From Planctomycetota bacterium (GTDB lineage Bacteria; Planctomycetota; B15-G4; SIAN01), in assembly GCA_028289345.1 (NCBI GenBank), contig JANQQL010000043.1, positions 1 through 64,000 on the forward strand: a stretch of 64,000 nt of DNA. The letters are read 5' to 3'. A model generated the notes under the pieces. The model had not been told where the DNA came from and searched no databases. It saw only the letters and a list, made by a program, of their open reading frames with translations. Positions 36,974 through 49,940 of the stretch are shown in pieces. The position numbers were made by a program, and so were the translations under genes. How positions within the stretch are numbered: the first letter of the stretch is position 1; the number at the start of each line of letters is the position of its first letter.

Positions 36974-39595
36974 TTATCCCGAATCGTCGAGATATCCGAG
37001 CCGCCGCAACTGGTCTTCCATTTCCGGGCTGATCCCGTCGCGGGAGTCCCTTTCCCGGCGGGCCCCCAGGTCCTCGTGTTCCTGGTTGGCGCGGCGCAGA
37101 TAGCGGAGCAGTGGAGCCGCGACGTCCTCCCGCTCAGCTCGCAGGTCGTGGTGCTCCTGGGGATCCTCTTCCAAATCGAAGAGCATGGCCGCCTCGTCAT
37201 CGCCCTCCAGGGAGTCCTTGGTGGCGATCAGCTTCCACGGACCACGACGCACCGCGTACAACGGCATTCCTTGCTCGCGCACCAAGCGCGCGAACACGGG
37301 ATCTTCCGCGCCCGCCGTCCCGGTCGTGCGCAGGACTGGGAGCAGAGAACGCCCCTGCACAGGAAAGCGCGGACGTTCCCCCACCCAGTCGAGGATGGTC
37401 GGAGTGATGTCGCTGAGGGACACCGGCATCGAGCATTCCTGGGCGGTGAACCCGGGGCCATGGATCAGCAAAGGAATGTGCAGCAGTTCCTGGTACAGGG
37501 TGTGTCCATGTCCCATGTTTCCGTGATCGTGGAATTCCTCCCCGTGATCCGAGGTGACGATGACCAGCGAGCGATCCCAGACGCCGGAACTTCGCAAGGC
37601 GTCGACGAATTCGCGCATCAGATCGTCCGCTTCCCGCAGAGTCGCGTCGTACAGGTCTTCGTAGTGGGCGAGGTCTTCCGGGGGCAACTCCCGCTGACCC
37701 ACCACCCGCCTCTTCACCCATTTGAGGCTGTCCCCCAAATCACTTTCGCAGGTTGGATGAAACTGCTCTCGATAGGCCGGACTCGGACGGTAGTTGTGCA
37801 CGAGATAAGTGTGCAGGAACAGAAAGAAGCGGCTGTCCGAGTGGTCGTCCACCCAGTCCACGACATGGTCGAGGCCGCGGCGGCGATGGAAGGCCAGGTT
37901 GGCTTGGTAGTCGTTGCGACGCGGATGCAGGTGCCAGCGTGCGTCTTCCTCGCTCAGCAAGTTGTCGTGGGTGTCATACTGGTCGAACCCTTCCTCGAAA
38001 CCGAACTCCGCACTGACATAGCCACCGCCGGTGAAGCCCACGGTCAGGAAACCGGCCTCCCGCAAACGAACGGTCAACAGGTCGCACGAAGTCGCGGAAA
38101 TGGGTGCGAAGCCGGGAGCGGGCGACTCCAAGCCATGCACCGCCGGAACCTGCCCCGAGAACATCGTCGCGTGGGACGGCAGGGTGTATCCCGACGTGCT
38201 GCTGGCATGACGAAACCAGGCCGACTGCTGGGACAGCTCGTCCAGAAACGGCGTGGTGGGTCGGGGGTAGCCTTCGTTGCTCATGCGATCGGCCCGCACC
38301 GTATCCAAAGAGATCAAAAAGATGTGGCGTGGTGCGGACTCTTTCCGGCGCAGCAGGACGGACCCCAGCACGAACAGGTCTTCGCTGTTCGACGAGTCCA
38401 CGGCAATGCGCAAGGTTCCCGGTCCCGTGCACCCCTTGGGCAACGGGACCTGTTGTGACTCCCATCCTTCCGGTCGATCCGCAGTGAGGGTGGCGTCCCA
38501 CAAGGAAACCTCCCGATCCCGGAATTGAAAGCTCGCCTTCACTGACAGTGGGCTCTGTCTCCAGGTCACTCGTCGCTCGGGAAGACAAGCGTGAGAGAAA
38601 TCGAGGATCCACTCCCCGTCGGGAACCGTCACGTCCCATTCAAGGACCGCGGGTGCCGGCAGCAACACGCCATCCCGTCGCTCTTCCAAAATCTCCACTC
38701 GCCGGAACCCCTGGAGTTCTGGCGAATCGGAAACAAGTGCGTGGAGGCCGGCGTTCTTCGCCGAACTCCCGGTCACCTGTTCCTTGTCGACGGCATCGAC
38801 CCCCGCCGCGAGCTTCCCCAGTCCCAGAGCGCGCCGCAGTGATACCGGTGACAGACTCAACTCGTCGACGGTGAACGGATTCGATCCTTCTTCCCCTGTC
38901 ATGATCGCCAAGATTCCGGCCTCCGCGTCGAAGGGCGCTTGGAATACCTGGGATCGAGTTTGTCGAGAGCCCACCTGGGGCGGTGGCAGAGACACCGTCT
39001 CATTGATGCGGCTGCGCTGCACACGCCAAAGTTCATACATCGGAGTGTTGACCAGCTCGTTCTTCAGGTCGACCCGCTTCATGAGCGGCTGAACTCCGAC
39101 ATTGGCGCATGCCGACGACGAACCGACCGCCTCCCCTTGCAGTGCCTCGATCGTCGAGGTGACTTTCAACTCGTAACACTGATTGGCAAAGAGCGGAACG
39201 CACTTCAGCAACATTCCTTGGTTGCCACGGCCATGCAGCTGGCCGTCCTCCACTCGCCAATCGTGAACCGTGGTATTCGCCGGATCAAACAACGGGTGTT
39301 CCACCGAGCGCAAGGGCAACCAAGGCTCCAGACTGCCTTGAAAGTCCTCGCGATGAATCGCCGGCTCGTTCGGCGCCGATTCGGGAACCATCCACTCCAG
39401 GCGCACGTGAGACGGCGCGTACCGCACCGCATCGACCAAACGGATCACGGCGATCTGATCGGGGTCCTCGGCCTGCGGAGAATCGGCCTCCCCGCCTTCC
39501 CCACAACCTGGAAGCCAACCGGCGGCCGTGAACACGGCCATCGCAAAGAGCCACGGAGGTCGCCGGCTCGCTGGCCGCTGCTTGGTTCGCCGCAT
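36974..39595 (-). CDS. Sulfatase-fold lipoprotein (alkaline-phosphatase superfamily)
   Basis: This 873-residue protein has a signal peptide with lipobox WLPGC (Cys31), so it is a lipoprotein. Residues ~50-420 form a region with jelly-roll-like segments, and a sulfatase-fold domain follows from ~423: metal Asp in [30 protein letters not shown], and a C-terminal GPWKLIAT. The nucleophile position that carries formylglycine in sulfatases (C/S-x-P-S-R) reads TLPSH (Thr471-His475), so it cannot be matured to formylglycine. It may act as a phospho- or phosphoglycerol transferase or hydrolase (inference). Its ATG is divergent from the AtuA operon. It stops 25 bases upstream of nadA on the same strand. 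Confidence 0.85.
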   Translation of the reverse strand: MRRTKQRPASRRPPWLFAMAVFTAAGWLPGCGEGGEADSPQAEDPDQIAVIRLVDAVRYAPSHVRLEWMVPESAPNEPAIHREDFQGSLEPWLPLRSVEHPLFDPANTTVHDWRVEDGQLHGRGNQGMLLKCVPLFANQCYELKVTSTIEALQGEAVGSSSACANVGVQPLMKRVDLKNELVNTPMYELWRVQRSRINETVSLPPPQVGSRQTRSQVFQAPFDAEAGILAIMTGEEGSNPFTVDELSLSPVSLRRALGLGKLAAGVDAVDKEQVTGSSAKNAGLHALVSDSPELQGFRRVEILEERRDGVLLPAPAVLEWDVTVPDGEWILDFSHACLPERRVTWRQSPLSVKASFQFRDREVSLWDATLTADRPEGWESQQVPLPKGCTGPGTLRIAVDSSNSEDLFVLGSVLLRRKESAPRHIFLISLDTVRADRMSNEGYPRPTTPFLDELSQQSAWFRHASSTSGYTLPSHATMFSGQVPAVHGLESPAPGFAPISATSCDLLTVRLREAGFLTVGFTGGGYVSAEFGFEEGFDQYDTHDNLLSEEDARWHLHPRRNDYQANLAFHRRRGLDHVVDWVDDHSDSRFFLFLHTYLVHNYRPSPAYREQFHPTCESDLGDSLKWVKRRVVGQRELPPEDLAHYEDLYDATLREADDLMREFVDALRSSGVWDRSLVIVTSDHGEEFHDHGNMGHGHTLYQELLHIPLLIHGPGFTAQECSMPVSLSDITPTILDWVGERPRFPVQGRSLLPVLRTTGTAGAEDPVFARLVREQGMPLYAVRRGPWKLIATKDSLEGDDEAAMLFDLEEDPQEHHDLRAEREDVAAPLLRYLRRANQEHEDLGARRERDSRDGISPEMEDQLRRLGYLDDSG

Positions 39596-39662
39596 GGAGG
39601 TCTCGGGTCAGGAATCCAGAAGGAGCTGGTATTCTGCCGCCCTCACCGACCAAGAGGGATCC

Positions 39663-41036
39663 ATGACCAAAAAAGAATCCGTGCTCATTGCCAACGGCCA
39701 GGGCTTCTGGGGCGACAGCATCCTGGGGCCGATCCGGCTCGTCAACGAGGGGCCGCTGCACTACCTGACCCTGGACTACTTGGCCGAAGTGACCATGAGC
39801 ATCATGCAGAAGCTCAAGAGTCGTCATCCAGAAGCTGGCTACGCCACCGACTTCGTGCAGATGCTGCGCCGGGTCCTGCCGGTTTGCCGCGAAAAGAACA
39901 TCAAGGTCATCGCCAACGCTGCCGGGGTCAACCCCCAAGCGTGCCTCAAGGCGGTGGCCCAAGCGGTGAGGGATCAGGGCTTGAAGGGTGTTCGGGTCGC
40001 CGTGGTGGAAGGGGATGACATCCTTTCGCGACTTCCCGATCTCCTCAAGGAAGGAGAGCCTCTCGCCAACATGGACAGCGGGGAGGGGTTGGCCAGCAAG
40101 CTGGACGCGGTGCAAAGCGCCAACGTCTACATTGGCGCCGAGCCCGTGGTCGAAGCACTCTCCCAAGGGGCCGACATCGTCATCACCGGCCGGGTCACGG
40201 ATCCGAGTCTGGTGGTCGCCCCCATGGTCCATGAATTCGGTTGGTCGCTCGACGACCGCGACCGAATCGCCGCGGCCACGGTGGCCGGGCACATCGTCGA
40301 ATGCGGGGCGCAGTGCACCGGAGGGAACTTCGTCAACTGGCGCGACGTGCCGGACATGGCGCGCATCGGCTACCCAGTGATCGAGGCAAGCCCGGATGGC
40401 TCTTTCGTCGTCACCAAACACGAAGGAACCGGTGGACTGGTCAACATCGAAACCGTGACCTCCCAACTCGTCTACGAAATGGGAGATCCGGCGCATTACA
40501 TCACGCCGGACGTGGTCGCCGACTTCACTTCCATTCAGCTCGAAGAAGTCGGCAAGGACCGAGTCCGGGTGTCCGGGATCCGCGGCTTGCCCGCCACAGA
40601 CACGTACAAAGTGTCGATCAGCTACCAGAATGGCTACAAGGCCTCGGGCCAGCTCACCGTTGCGGGACCGGACGCGGTGGAGAAAGCCAAGTTGTGCGCC
40701 GACGTCGTGTTCCAGCGCCTGGCCTTGGATGGAGTCGAATTTTCCGAGGACCAACGCTTGGTCGAGATCGTCGGCACCAACGTGTGCCACGCGGGCATTG
40801 CCGCTTCCCCACGAGATCCGGCGGAGGTGGTTCTCCGCTTGGGAGTCCGCGACCCGGACCGCACCAAGGTGAACCGATTCGGAATGGAGATCGCCCCGCT
40901 GGTCACCAGCGGACCACCGGGGGTGACGGGCTTCGCCGGCGGGCGGCCGAAGGCCACCGATGTCATCGGCTACTGGCCCGCCCTGCTGCCCAAAACCAAA
41001 GTGTCCACGTCGGTGCACGTCGAGGAGGTGGAGTGA
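39663..41036 (+). CDS. AtuA-family protein (acyclic terpene utilisation, DUF1446)
   Basis: The 457-residue protein matches the AtuA/DUF1446 family: [115 protein letters not shown] and YLEM-like [18 protein letters not shown]. AtuA is required for growth on citronellol/geraniol in Pseudomonas, but its reaction is not established. The small C-terminal domain is a separate gene here, the next ORF, which overlaps by one base. ATG at 39663 follows an AGAGGGA-type site. Confidence 0.88.
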   Translation: MTKKESVLIANGQGFWGDSILGPIRLVNEGPLHYLTLDYLAEVTMSIMQKLKSRHPEAGYATDFVQMLRRVLPVCREKNIKVIANAAGVNPQACLKAVAQAVRDQGLKGVRVAVVEGDDILSRLPDLLKEGEPLANMDSGEGLASKLDAVQSANVYIGAEPVVEALSQGADIVITGRVTDPSLVVAPMVHEFGWSLDDRDRIAAATVAGHIVECGAQCTGGNFVNWRDVPDMARIGYPVIEASPDGSFVVTKHEGTGGLVNIETVTSQLVYEMGDPAHYITPDVVADFTSIQLEEVGKDRVRVSGIRGLPATDTYKVSISYQNGYKASGQLTVAGPDAVEKAKLCADVVFQRLALDGVEFSEDQRLVEIVGTNVCHAGIAASPRDPAEVVLRLGVRDPDRTKVNRFGMEIAPLVTSGPPGVTGFAGGRPKATDVIGYWPALLPKTKVSTSVHVEEVE

Positions 41037-41380
41037 TGGCCAAGGTACGACTCTCTCAGCTCGCCTACTCGCGATCCGGAGACAAAGGGGATGGCAGCAA
41101 CGTTGGCGTCGTGGCCTACACCCGCGAGGCATACGAACTCCTCGAAAAAGAACTCACCTCGGAACGAGTGAAGCAGCACTTCCGAGAAATCTGTCACGGC
41201 AAAGTGGAGCGCTTCGAAGCTCCCAATCTGATGGCGCTGAACTTTCTCCTCCACGACTCATTGGGAGGTGGCGGTTCCGAAAGCCTGAAAACCGACGCTC
41301 AGGGCAAGACTCACGGCCTGGGAGTGCTCTGGCTGGAGCTCGAAGTGCCGGACGACTTCCCGGTCCCGCATCCCGCATGA
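41036..41380 (+). CDS. AtuA small-domain (ferredoxin-fold-like) companion protein
   Basis: The 114-residue protein starts [20 protein letters not shown], then SNVGVVAY, FLLHDSLGGGGSESLKTDAQ and GKTHGLGVLWLELEVP, matching the small domain that forms the C-terminus of single-chain AtuA proteins. GAGGAGGTGG lies just upstream, and the ATG overlaps the stop of the AtuA gene (TGATG), so the two chains are made in equal amounts and probably form one complex. It is coupled by ATGA to the following phosphate acyltransferase gene. Confidence 0.82.
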   Translation: MAKVRLSQLAYSRSGDKGDGSNVGVVAYTREAYELLEKELTSERVKQHFREICHGKVERFEAPNLMALNFLLHDSLGGGGSESLKTDAQGKTHGLGVLWLELEVPDDFPVPHPA

Positions 41381-42324
41381 GCGGCATCCTCGAGACTCTT
41401 CGAAGAAAAGCCGCCGATACTCCGCGCCGAGTTGTCTTTCCCGAGTCGAGCGACCCTCGAGTGCAGGAGGCCGCCACCCGATTCGCCGCCGAGGGTTATG
41501 GCCACGCGATCTTGCTCGACGGCAAGAACCCTCCTTCCACGGGAATCGAACTCTGGTCCGTGGACGATCCACCACTACTCGAAGAGTGCGCCCAGGCCTA
41601 CCACGCGGCACGGGCGCACAAAGGAGTGACGCTCGACGAGGCACGGGAACAGCTCCAGGACCCGCTGCTATTCGGGGCCACTTTGGTTCGCTGCGGCAAA
41701 GTCGATGCCTCGGTTGCCGGGAGCGTCGCCACCACCGCCGAGGTGTTGCGCGCGGCCATTCGTGCGGTGGGACCGGCCCCGTCCGGGTCGCTGGTGTCGA
41801 GTTTCTTCCTCATGGAACTCGAGTCTCGAGTCCTGACCTACTCTGATTGCGGAGTGGTTCCGGATCCTTCGGCCGAAGAACTCGCGCAGATTGCCATCTC
41901 CGCCGCGGAGAGCCACCGCCGATTGACCAGCGAGGAGCCCCGCGTGGCCATGCTCTCCTTCTCTACCAAGGGGAGTGCCACGGGGCCGCGCGTGGAAAAA
42001 ATCCGGGAAGCGACTTCGCGAGTCCGCACCCTGGCTCCGGATCTTCTGGTCGACGGCGAACTGCAGTTCGATGCCGCTTTTCTGCCCCAGGTGGCGGAGC
42101 GCAAGGCCCCTGGGTCCGCGGTGGCAGGTCGCGCCAACGTCTTCGTTTTCCCCGACCTGGACTCCGGCAACATCGCCTACAAGATCACCGAGCGACTGGC
42201 GGGAGCCAAAGCCCTAGGGCCGTTGCTTCAGGGCCTCGCCAAGCCATGCATGGACTTGTCGCGTGGCTGCCGGGTCGAGGACATCGTCGACGTCGCCGTG
42301 GTGGCCGCCAACCTCGTGGGGTGA
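41377..42324 (+). CDS. pta: Phosphate acetyl/butyryltransferase family protein
   Basis: This 315-residue protein has the Pta/Ptb fold: RVVFPESSDPRVQEAATRFA, the region FGATLVRCGKVDASVAGSVA, VPDPSAEELAQIAISAAESH, VAMLSFSTKGSATGPRVEKI, and the C-terminal PDLDSGNIAYKITERLAGAK with GPLLQGLAKPCMDLSRGC. It converts acetyl-CoA (or another acyl-CoA) and phosphate to acyl phosphate and CoA. The length equals the single-domain Pta form. No acetate or butyrate kinase is seen in the window. It is translationally coupled to the AtuA genes, which suggests a role in the same catabolic route; acyl specificity is unknown. Confidence 0.9.
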   Translation: MSGILETLRRKAADTPRRVVFPESSDPRVQEAATRFAAEGYGHAILLDGKNPPSTGIELWSVDDPPLLEECAQAYHAARAHKGVTLDEAREQLQDPLLFGATLVRCGKVDASVAGSVATTAEVLRAAIRAVGPAPSGSLVSSFFLMELESRVLTYSDCGVVPDPSAEELAQIAISAAESHRRLTSEEPRVAMLSFSTKGSATGPRVEKIREATSRVRTLAPDLLVDGELQFDAAFLPQVAERKAPGSAVAGRANVFVFPDLDSGNIAYKITERLAGAKALGPLLQGLAKPCMDLSRGCRVEDIVDVAVVAANLVG

Positions 42325-42342
42325 CCGAGTCGTAGACTCACG

Positions 42343-42627
42343 TCACACCTTGGCGATCAGTCGCAGGAAGAACGACAGGAACGCCAAGAGAAGCACAAAC
42401 GCCACCAAGCGAATGGTGGTCGTGGGTGTGCGACGCGACGGCGGCTCCTGAGGAAACTCGCGGGCCAAGAAGTCGGCGTAGTCCGCATCGTCCATGTCTT
42501 CCGGCAGTTCGAGAGACGTCTCTTCGACATCGTCCCGCCAACCGGTTTGCCCGTCGCTCCCGCATTCCCGGCAGAAGGCGGCGCGAGGATCGAGAGGTTG
42601 GCCACAATGGGGACATTCGAACGCCAT
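42343..42627 (-). CDS. Zinc-ribbon protein with C-terminal membrane helix
   Basis: This 94-residue protein begins MAFECPHCGQPLDPRAAFCR followed by ECG, a four-cysteine zinc ribbon (CPHC ... CREC). An acidic linker (DVEETSLELPEDMDDADYAD) and one C-terminal transmembrane helix (IRLVAFVLLLAFLSFFLRLI) follow. Tail-anchored zinc-ribbon proteins are common but mostly uncharacterised. It lies on the opposite strand between pta and the enoyl-CoA hydratase gene. No function is assigned. Confidence 0.8.
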   Translation of the reverse strand: MAFECPHCGQPLDPRAAFCRECGSDGQTGWRDDVEETSLELPEDMDDADYADFLAREFPQEPPSRRTPTTTIRLVAFVLLLAFLSFFLRLIAKV

Positions 42628-42773
42628 GGCGTAGAGGTAGCCAATTCCTCCCCTCTTTGCCAGGAACTCGGCCGACGCCGCCCCAGGGCCGAGCAGTATG
42701 ATCCGCCAACCCTCGTGGGTCGCCTCAGGCCCCCCACCACTCGGACCTCATTCACGGAGAAGGAGCCGTCGCC

Positions 42774-43565
42774 ATGCCCTCATCGCTCGTCGAGGTGGAA
42801 AATCATGGCCCCACCCGCCTGCTGTTGCTGAATCGGCCGGAAGTGCGCAATGCATTGAACGCGGAGCTGGTGAGCGACCTGTTGCAGGCTCTCGACGATG
42901 CCGAGTCCGAGAAAAACGTCCGCGCCCTGGTCTTGAGTGGACAGGGCAAGGACTTCTGTGCAGGGGCTGACTTGAAGGTCCTGCGTGCCATCGCCGATCG
43001 TACCCTCGAGGAAAACCTGGAAGACTCTCGCCACCTGGGTTCCTTGTTCCAACGCATTCACCGCTCGCCGTTGCCAGTCATCGCGGCGGTCAACGGCAAC
43101 GCCCTGGCGGGAGGCTGCGGCCTGGCCTGCGTGTGCGACTTCGTCTTCGCCGCCGAGGATTCGACGTTCGGGTTCACGGAATCGCGCATCGGATTCGTCG
43201 CCGCAATCGTCTCGTCCTTCCTGCAAGATCGAGTGGGACCCGGGCGCACCCGCGACCTGCTTCTGACCGGCCGCCGGTTTCCCGCCAGCGAAGGGCTCAC
43301 CATGGGACTGGTGGATCGGGTCGTGGAACCGTCCCAGGTCAAAGACTCCGCTCTTTCCCAGGCCCGGGAACTGGCAAAGTGCGCAGGCTCTTCGTTGGCT
43401 CTGACCAAACAGTTGCTGGCTGATCAGCGTGGACAAACCCTCGAGGAAGCCATGGAGTCGGCCTGCCAACTCAACGCGCGAACGCGAGCCACCGACGACT
43501 GCCGTGAAGGCATCGCCGCGTTTCTCGAGAAACGAAAGCCCCGCTGGATCACCGATCTGACATGA
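42774..43565 (+). CDS. Enoyl-CoA hydratase/isomerase family protein
   Basis: This crotonase-fold protein has 263 residues: RLLLLNRPEVRNALNAELVS, the oxyanion-hole loop LSGQGKDFCAGADLKVLRA, AVNGNALAGGCGLACVCDFV and TFGFTESRIGFVAAIVS with a catalytic Glu. It hydrates enoyl-CoA esters; its closeness to methylglutaconyl-/isohexenylglutaconyl-type hydratases is suggested by the nearby acyl-CoA carboxylase and AtuA genes but not proven. The start codon of the next gene overlaps its stop (ATGA). Confidence 0.92.
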   Translation: MPSSLVEVENHGPTRLLLLNRPEVRNALNAELVSDLLQALDDAESEKNVRALVLSGQGKDFCAGADLKVLRAIADRTLEENLEDSRHLGSLFQRIHRSPLPVIAAVNGNALAGGCGLACVCDFVFAAEDSTFGFTESRIGFVAAIVSSFLQDRVGPGRTRDLLLTGRRFPASEGLTMGLVDRVVEPSQVKDSALSQARELAKCAGSSLALTKQLLADQRGQTLEEAMESACQLNARTRATDDCREGIAAFLEKRKPRWITDLT

Positions 43566-44995
43566 GCTCGGGGCGAGGAGCTGCCCCGGTCCTGGCGATC
43601 GCCGGAGCGGTCGCGGCGCTGGCGTGGCTGCCGGTTGTTGGCGCGACCACCACTCGGTTCTCTGCTCTCTGGGTGGCCGCCGGCCTCGGCTATCTGCTCC
43701 TTTGGCGACAGTGCCGTTCCTCGACGGGAACGGACGAACAGTGGTGGGGTCGTCTGGGGCCGCTCGTGTTCGTGGCGCTCTTGGTGCGCGTGGCTCCCTG
43801 GCTTGCGTCCCCCTACCTCTCGGACGACGTGGCCCGGTACCTTTGGGAAGGAGAAGTGCAACGAGCTGGGTTCTCTCCCTATCGCCACGCGCCCCAAGAT
43901 TCCGCACTGGACGGCATCGGCCACGAGTCCCTTCGTCAGCAAGTGAACCATCCCGCGGTCAGTGCCGCTTACCCCCCTCTCGTTCAATGGATCTTTCGGC
44001 TGACGCCCCCCTCGGCATTCGCTTGGAAGTGCTGGGTACTACTGGCCGACCTAGGGGTGCTGATCGTGTTGCATCGCTGGCTGGCCCAGCGCCGTCAGCC
44101 CCGCCGCTGGGCGGCCCTCTACGCCTTTCATCCACTTGTCTTGTTGGAACTCTGTGGCAGCGGACACCTGGACGCGGTGGCACTGTTTTTCTGCGTGTCT
44201 GCTCTCTCGGTCGCCTCACGATTCTCTTTAGGATCCGGAGTTCTCTGCGCCGCCGCGGTGCTCTGCAAGCCCCAAGGATTGGTGGCCATCTTGCCATTGG
44301 CTTTGCGGCGGCAGTGGAGAGGACTCGTCGCGTTCGGACTCGCGACCGCGGCGATCTCCATTCCGTTCTGGAGCGACGGATCCGACCTGTGGCGTGGGGC
44401 TCGGCAGTATGCGGAGCACTGGGAGTTTCACGGGTTCCTGTTTCCCGAGGTCCGCGCTGGACTCGAGAAGCTCAAAGCCTGGGGAGAGTCTTGCCAGGGC
44501 GAAGGAACTCTCCGAGAGAGCACCCGCCAGGCTGCCTACTGGTTGCAGCCGAACACCCACGCTCGGAACGGCTTGAACTTTTTGTTCCTGGCGTTCGCGG
44601 CCATCGTCAGCTGGAAACAACGGCAGCACCCGGAACGAGCCGCCGCCTTACTGCTCCTGGGATTCCTGCTTACGTCAGCAACCGTCTATCCGTGGTATGT
44701 CACCTGGTTGGTTCCGTTCTTGGTTGTCTTTCCCTCTCCTGGCGTTCTGGCTCTGACGTTGTCTGTGGGATTCTCGAGCCTCGTGAAGATTCGCAGCCTG
44801 GAAACCGGCGAGTGGAACGAGAGCGGTTGGATCCGTGCAATCCAGTGGCTGCTGCCGGCCGCACTCTTGATCGGAGAGCTCTGTCGCGACGCGCGTTCAG
44901 GCGGCGCTCTTCCAAGCGGGAGCCCCGGATCGACCGGCCAGGGACGCAATGCCGACCGACCAAAAGCCGCCAGCAAACATCACCAAGAACACTGA
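43562..44995 (+). CDS. Polytopic GT-C (GT87/mannosyltransferase-like) glycosyltransferase
   Basis: This multi-spanning membrane protein has 477 residues with about ten hydrophobic helices. The GT-C acidic signature after helix 2-3 is YLSDDVARYLWEGEVQRAGF followed by SPYRHAP, typical of polyprenyl-phosphate-mannose-using enzymes. VSAAYPPLVQWIFRL is also typical. The tail is a Ser/Gly/His-rich stretch (KAASKHHQEH). It overlaps the enoyl-CoA hydratase stop (ATGA), an odd functional pairing. Its last 99 bases overlap the convergent cellulose-synthase-like gene. Confidence 0.85.
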   Translation: MSSGRGAAPVLAIAGAVAALAWLPVVGATTTRFSALWVAAGLGYLLLWRQCRSSTGTDEQWWGRLGPLVFVALLVRVAPWLASPYLSDDVARYLWEGEVQRAGFSPYRHAPQDSALDGIGHESLRQQVNHPAVSAAYPPLVQWIFRLTPPSAFAWKCWVLLADLGVLIVLHRWLAQRRQPRRWAALYAFHPLVLLELCGSGHLDAVALFFCVSALSVASRFSLGSGVLCAAAVLCKPQGLVAILPLALRRQWRGLVAFGLATAAISIPFWSDGSDLWRGARQYAEHWEFHGFLFPEVRAGLEKLKAWGESCQGEGTLRESTRQAAYWLQPNTHARNGLNFLFLAFAAIVSWKQRQHPERAAALLLLGFLLTSATVYPWYVTWLVPFLVVFPSPGVLALTLSVGFSSLVKIRSLETGEWNESGWIRAIQWLLPAALLIGELCRDARSGGALPSGSPGSTGQGRNADRPKAASKHHQEH

Positions 44996-46372
44996 CAACA
45001 CCCACAGCTGGTGGTACACGGCAACGCCCAGGATGATGGTCAAGTACACGGCGAATCCCAGTTCGAGCCAGGACAACCAATGAGCACGAATCTGGTAGCG
45101 ACGTTGGCCATCTCCGCGATTGTTGGCGTTGTACTTGGGTGTCCGCACGAACGGGGAGTCGTGGGCCAGCAACGCTTCCAGCACCGCCCGGGCATTGTTG
45201 ACGGCAAGGCCGACACCGAGTGAGGTGAGGCCAGGAAGAAACTTCAACGAATCCTTCCAGCGTCGATTCACCTCTCGTTCGGCCGCGATGTAGAACGCCC
45301 AAACCGAGCACGTTGCCAGGACGAACACCGAGGCGTCGAACACCAGGTTTCGAAAACGACTCGGGTCCTCCAAACGAACAAGAAGAGCCGGAAGCATCAA
45401 CAAACACATCAACAGCAGCAGCGGGTAGGCACAGTTCGCAGTCAAGTGGAACGTGGCTTCCAACTTGATCTTCCACGGCAGGGAGCTGGTCCACAGTCGG
45501 GGCAACAGCTTTCGGGAAGTCTGAATCGAGCCCTTGGCCCAGCGATGCTGCTGGCTCTTGAACGCGTTCATCTCCACCGGAAGCTCAGCCGGCGCAGTGA
45601 CATCGGTCAAGTACACGAATCGCCACCCATGAAGCTGGGCTCGGTAGGACAGGTCCAGGTCCTCGGTGAGAGTGTCGTGCTGCCAGCCACCGGCTTCCTG
45701 AATGGCGCGGACCCGCCAGATGCCAGCCGTTCCATTGAAGTTGAAGTGGCGCCCGGAACGGTTTCGCGCGGTGTGTTCGATGACGAAATGTCCGTCTAAG
45801 AACATCGACTGCAGTCGGGTCAGCAGGCTGAAGTCCTTGTTCAGGTGTCCCCAGCGGACTTGCACCATTCCCACTTCCGGATCGGTGAAGTGATGAATCG
45901 TCTGTTTGAGAAAACCGGGGTCTGGAACGAAGTCTGCATCAAAGACCGCGACGAACTCGTTGTCGGTGCAACGCAGCCCCTCGGCGAGGGCACCAGCCTT
46001 GAATCCATTGCGATTCTCGCGGTGCAAGTGCACCGCGTTCCAGCCGCGCTCCACCAGCTCGGCGACCTTCCGTTTCGCGATCTCTGTGGTCTCGTCGGTG
46101 GAGTCGTCGAGGACTTGGATTTCCACCAGCTCCTTGGGGTAATCCAAGTTCGCCACCGCCTCAAGGAGTCTCTCCACGACGGTGGCTTCGTTGAACATCG
46201 GCAACTGGATGGTCACCGGGGGCAGGTCCTCCCACGCACTGGGTGCCTGAGGGACGCGGTGGCGGTGCCGATAGAACAGGAACAGCAGCACGTAGCGATG
46301 GGCGCCGTAAACCGACAGCACCGCCAGCACTGCGAAGTAGCCGTATAGAAGCGTGATCTTCCAGGCCGCCAT
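44897..46372 (-). CDS. Cellulose-synthase-like processive glycosyltransferase (GT2)
   Basis: This membrane GT2 has 491 residues. An N-terminal helix (LYGYFAVLAVLSVYGAHRYV) precedes the GT-A domain: TIQLPMFNEATVVERLLEAV, the Asp in VLDDSTDETTEIAK, DAD in FVAVFDADFVPDPG, TEDLDLSYR and the processivity motif QHRWAKG. Helices follow (YPLLLLMCLLMLPALLV and others). Such enzymes synthesise and extrude beta-linked polysaccharides such as glucomannan or cellulose. No BcsB/BcsC partner or PilZ domain is visible. The gene overlaps the convergent GT-C gene by 99 bases at its 3' end. Confidence 0.92.
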   Translation of the reverse strand: MAAWKITLLYGYFAVLAVLSVYGAHRYVLLFLFYRHRHRVPQAPSAWEDLPPVTIQLPMFNEATVVERLLEAVANLDYPKELVEIQVLDDSTDETTEIAKRKVAELVERGWNAVHLHRENRNGFKAGALAEGLRCTDNEFVAVFDADFVPDPGFLKQTIHHFTDPEVGMVQVRWGHLNKDFSLLTRLQSMFLDGHFVIEHTARNRSGRHFNFNGTAGIWRVRAIQEAGGWQHDTLTEDLDLSYRAQLHGWRFVYLTDVTAPAELPVEMNAFKSQQHRWAKGSIQTSRKLLPRLWTSSLPWKIKLEATFHLTANCAYPLLLLMCLLMLPALLVRLEDPSRFRNLVFDASVFVLATCSVWAFYIAAEREVNRRWKDSLKFLPGLTSLGVGLAVNNARAVLEALLAHDSPFVRTPKYNANNRGDGQRRYQIRAHWLSWLELGFAVYLTIILGVAVYHQLWVLSVFLVMFAGGFWSVGIASLAGRSGAPAWKSAA

Positions 46373-46490
46373 GGCCTCAGGCGCTCCCCTTTGGAGGACA
46401 GGTCCAGGGAGAATCGGTTTTCATCCCCCCGGGAGCCGTGTCAAGATACCCGATCCCCTGGTATCCGTGCTGGCAAAGATCCCGAGTTCC

Positions 46491-49665
<3,175 letters not shown>

Positions 49666-49940
49666 CAGAGCGTGTGCATTCAGGGGTTCGCTGAAGACAA
49701 ACCCCATCGCTAGGAGAACGGGGGTGAGCGCCGAAAGTCCGGCGGTCGACGGTCCCTCGAAAACGATCCGAATCGGTCCTGGGCTTCCGGGACACGGGAT
49801 CAGAACTGCGAAGTGGTCCCCGTTGTCAGCACGGATCCGCGGGCGATGCGGCCTCGATTCCGGGAAGTGAGTTCAGGCTCCCGGCGGTCGACCTTCGATG
49901 AAAGGAGTGGATCCGCGATCAGAGATTTCCACGAGGAGCC

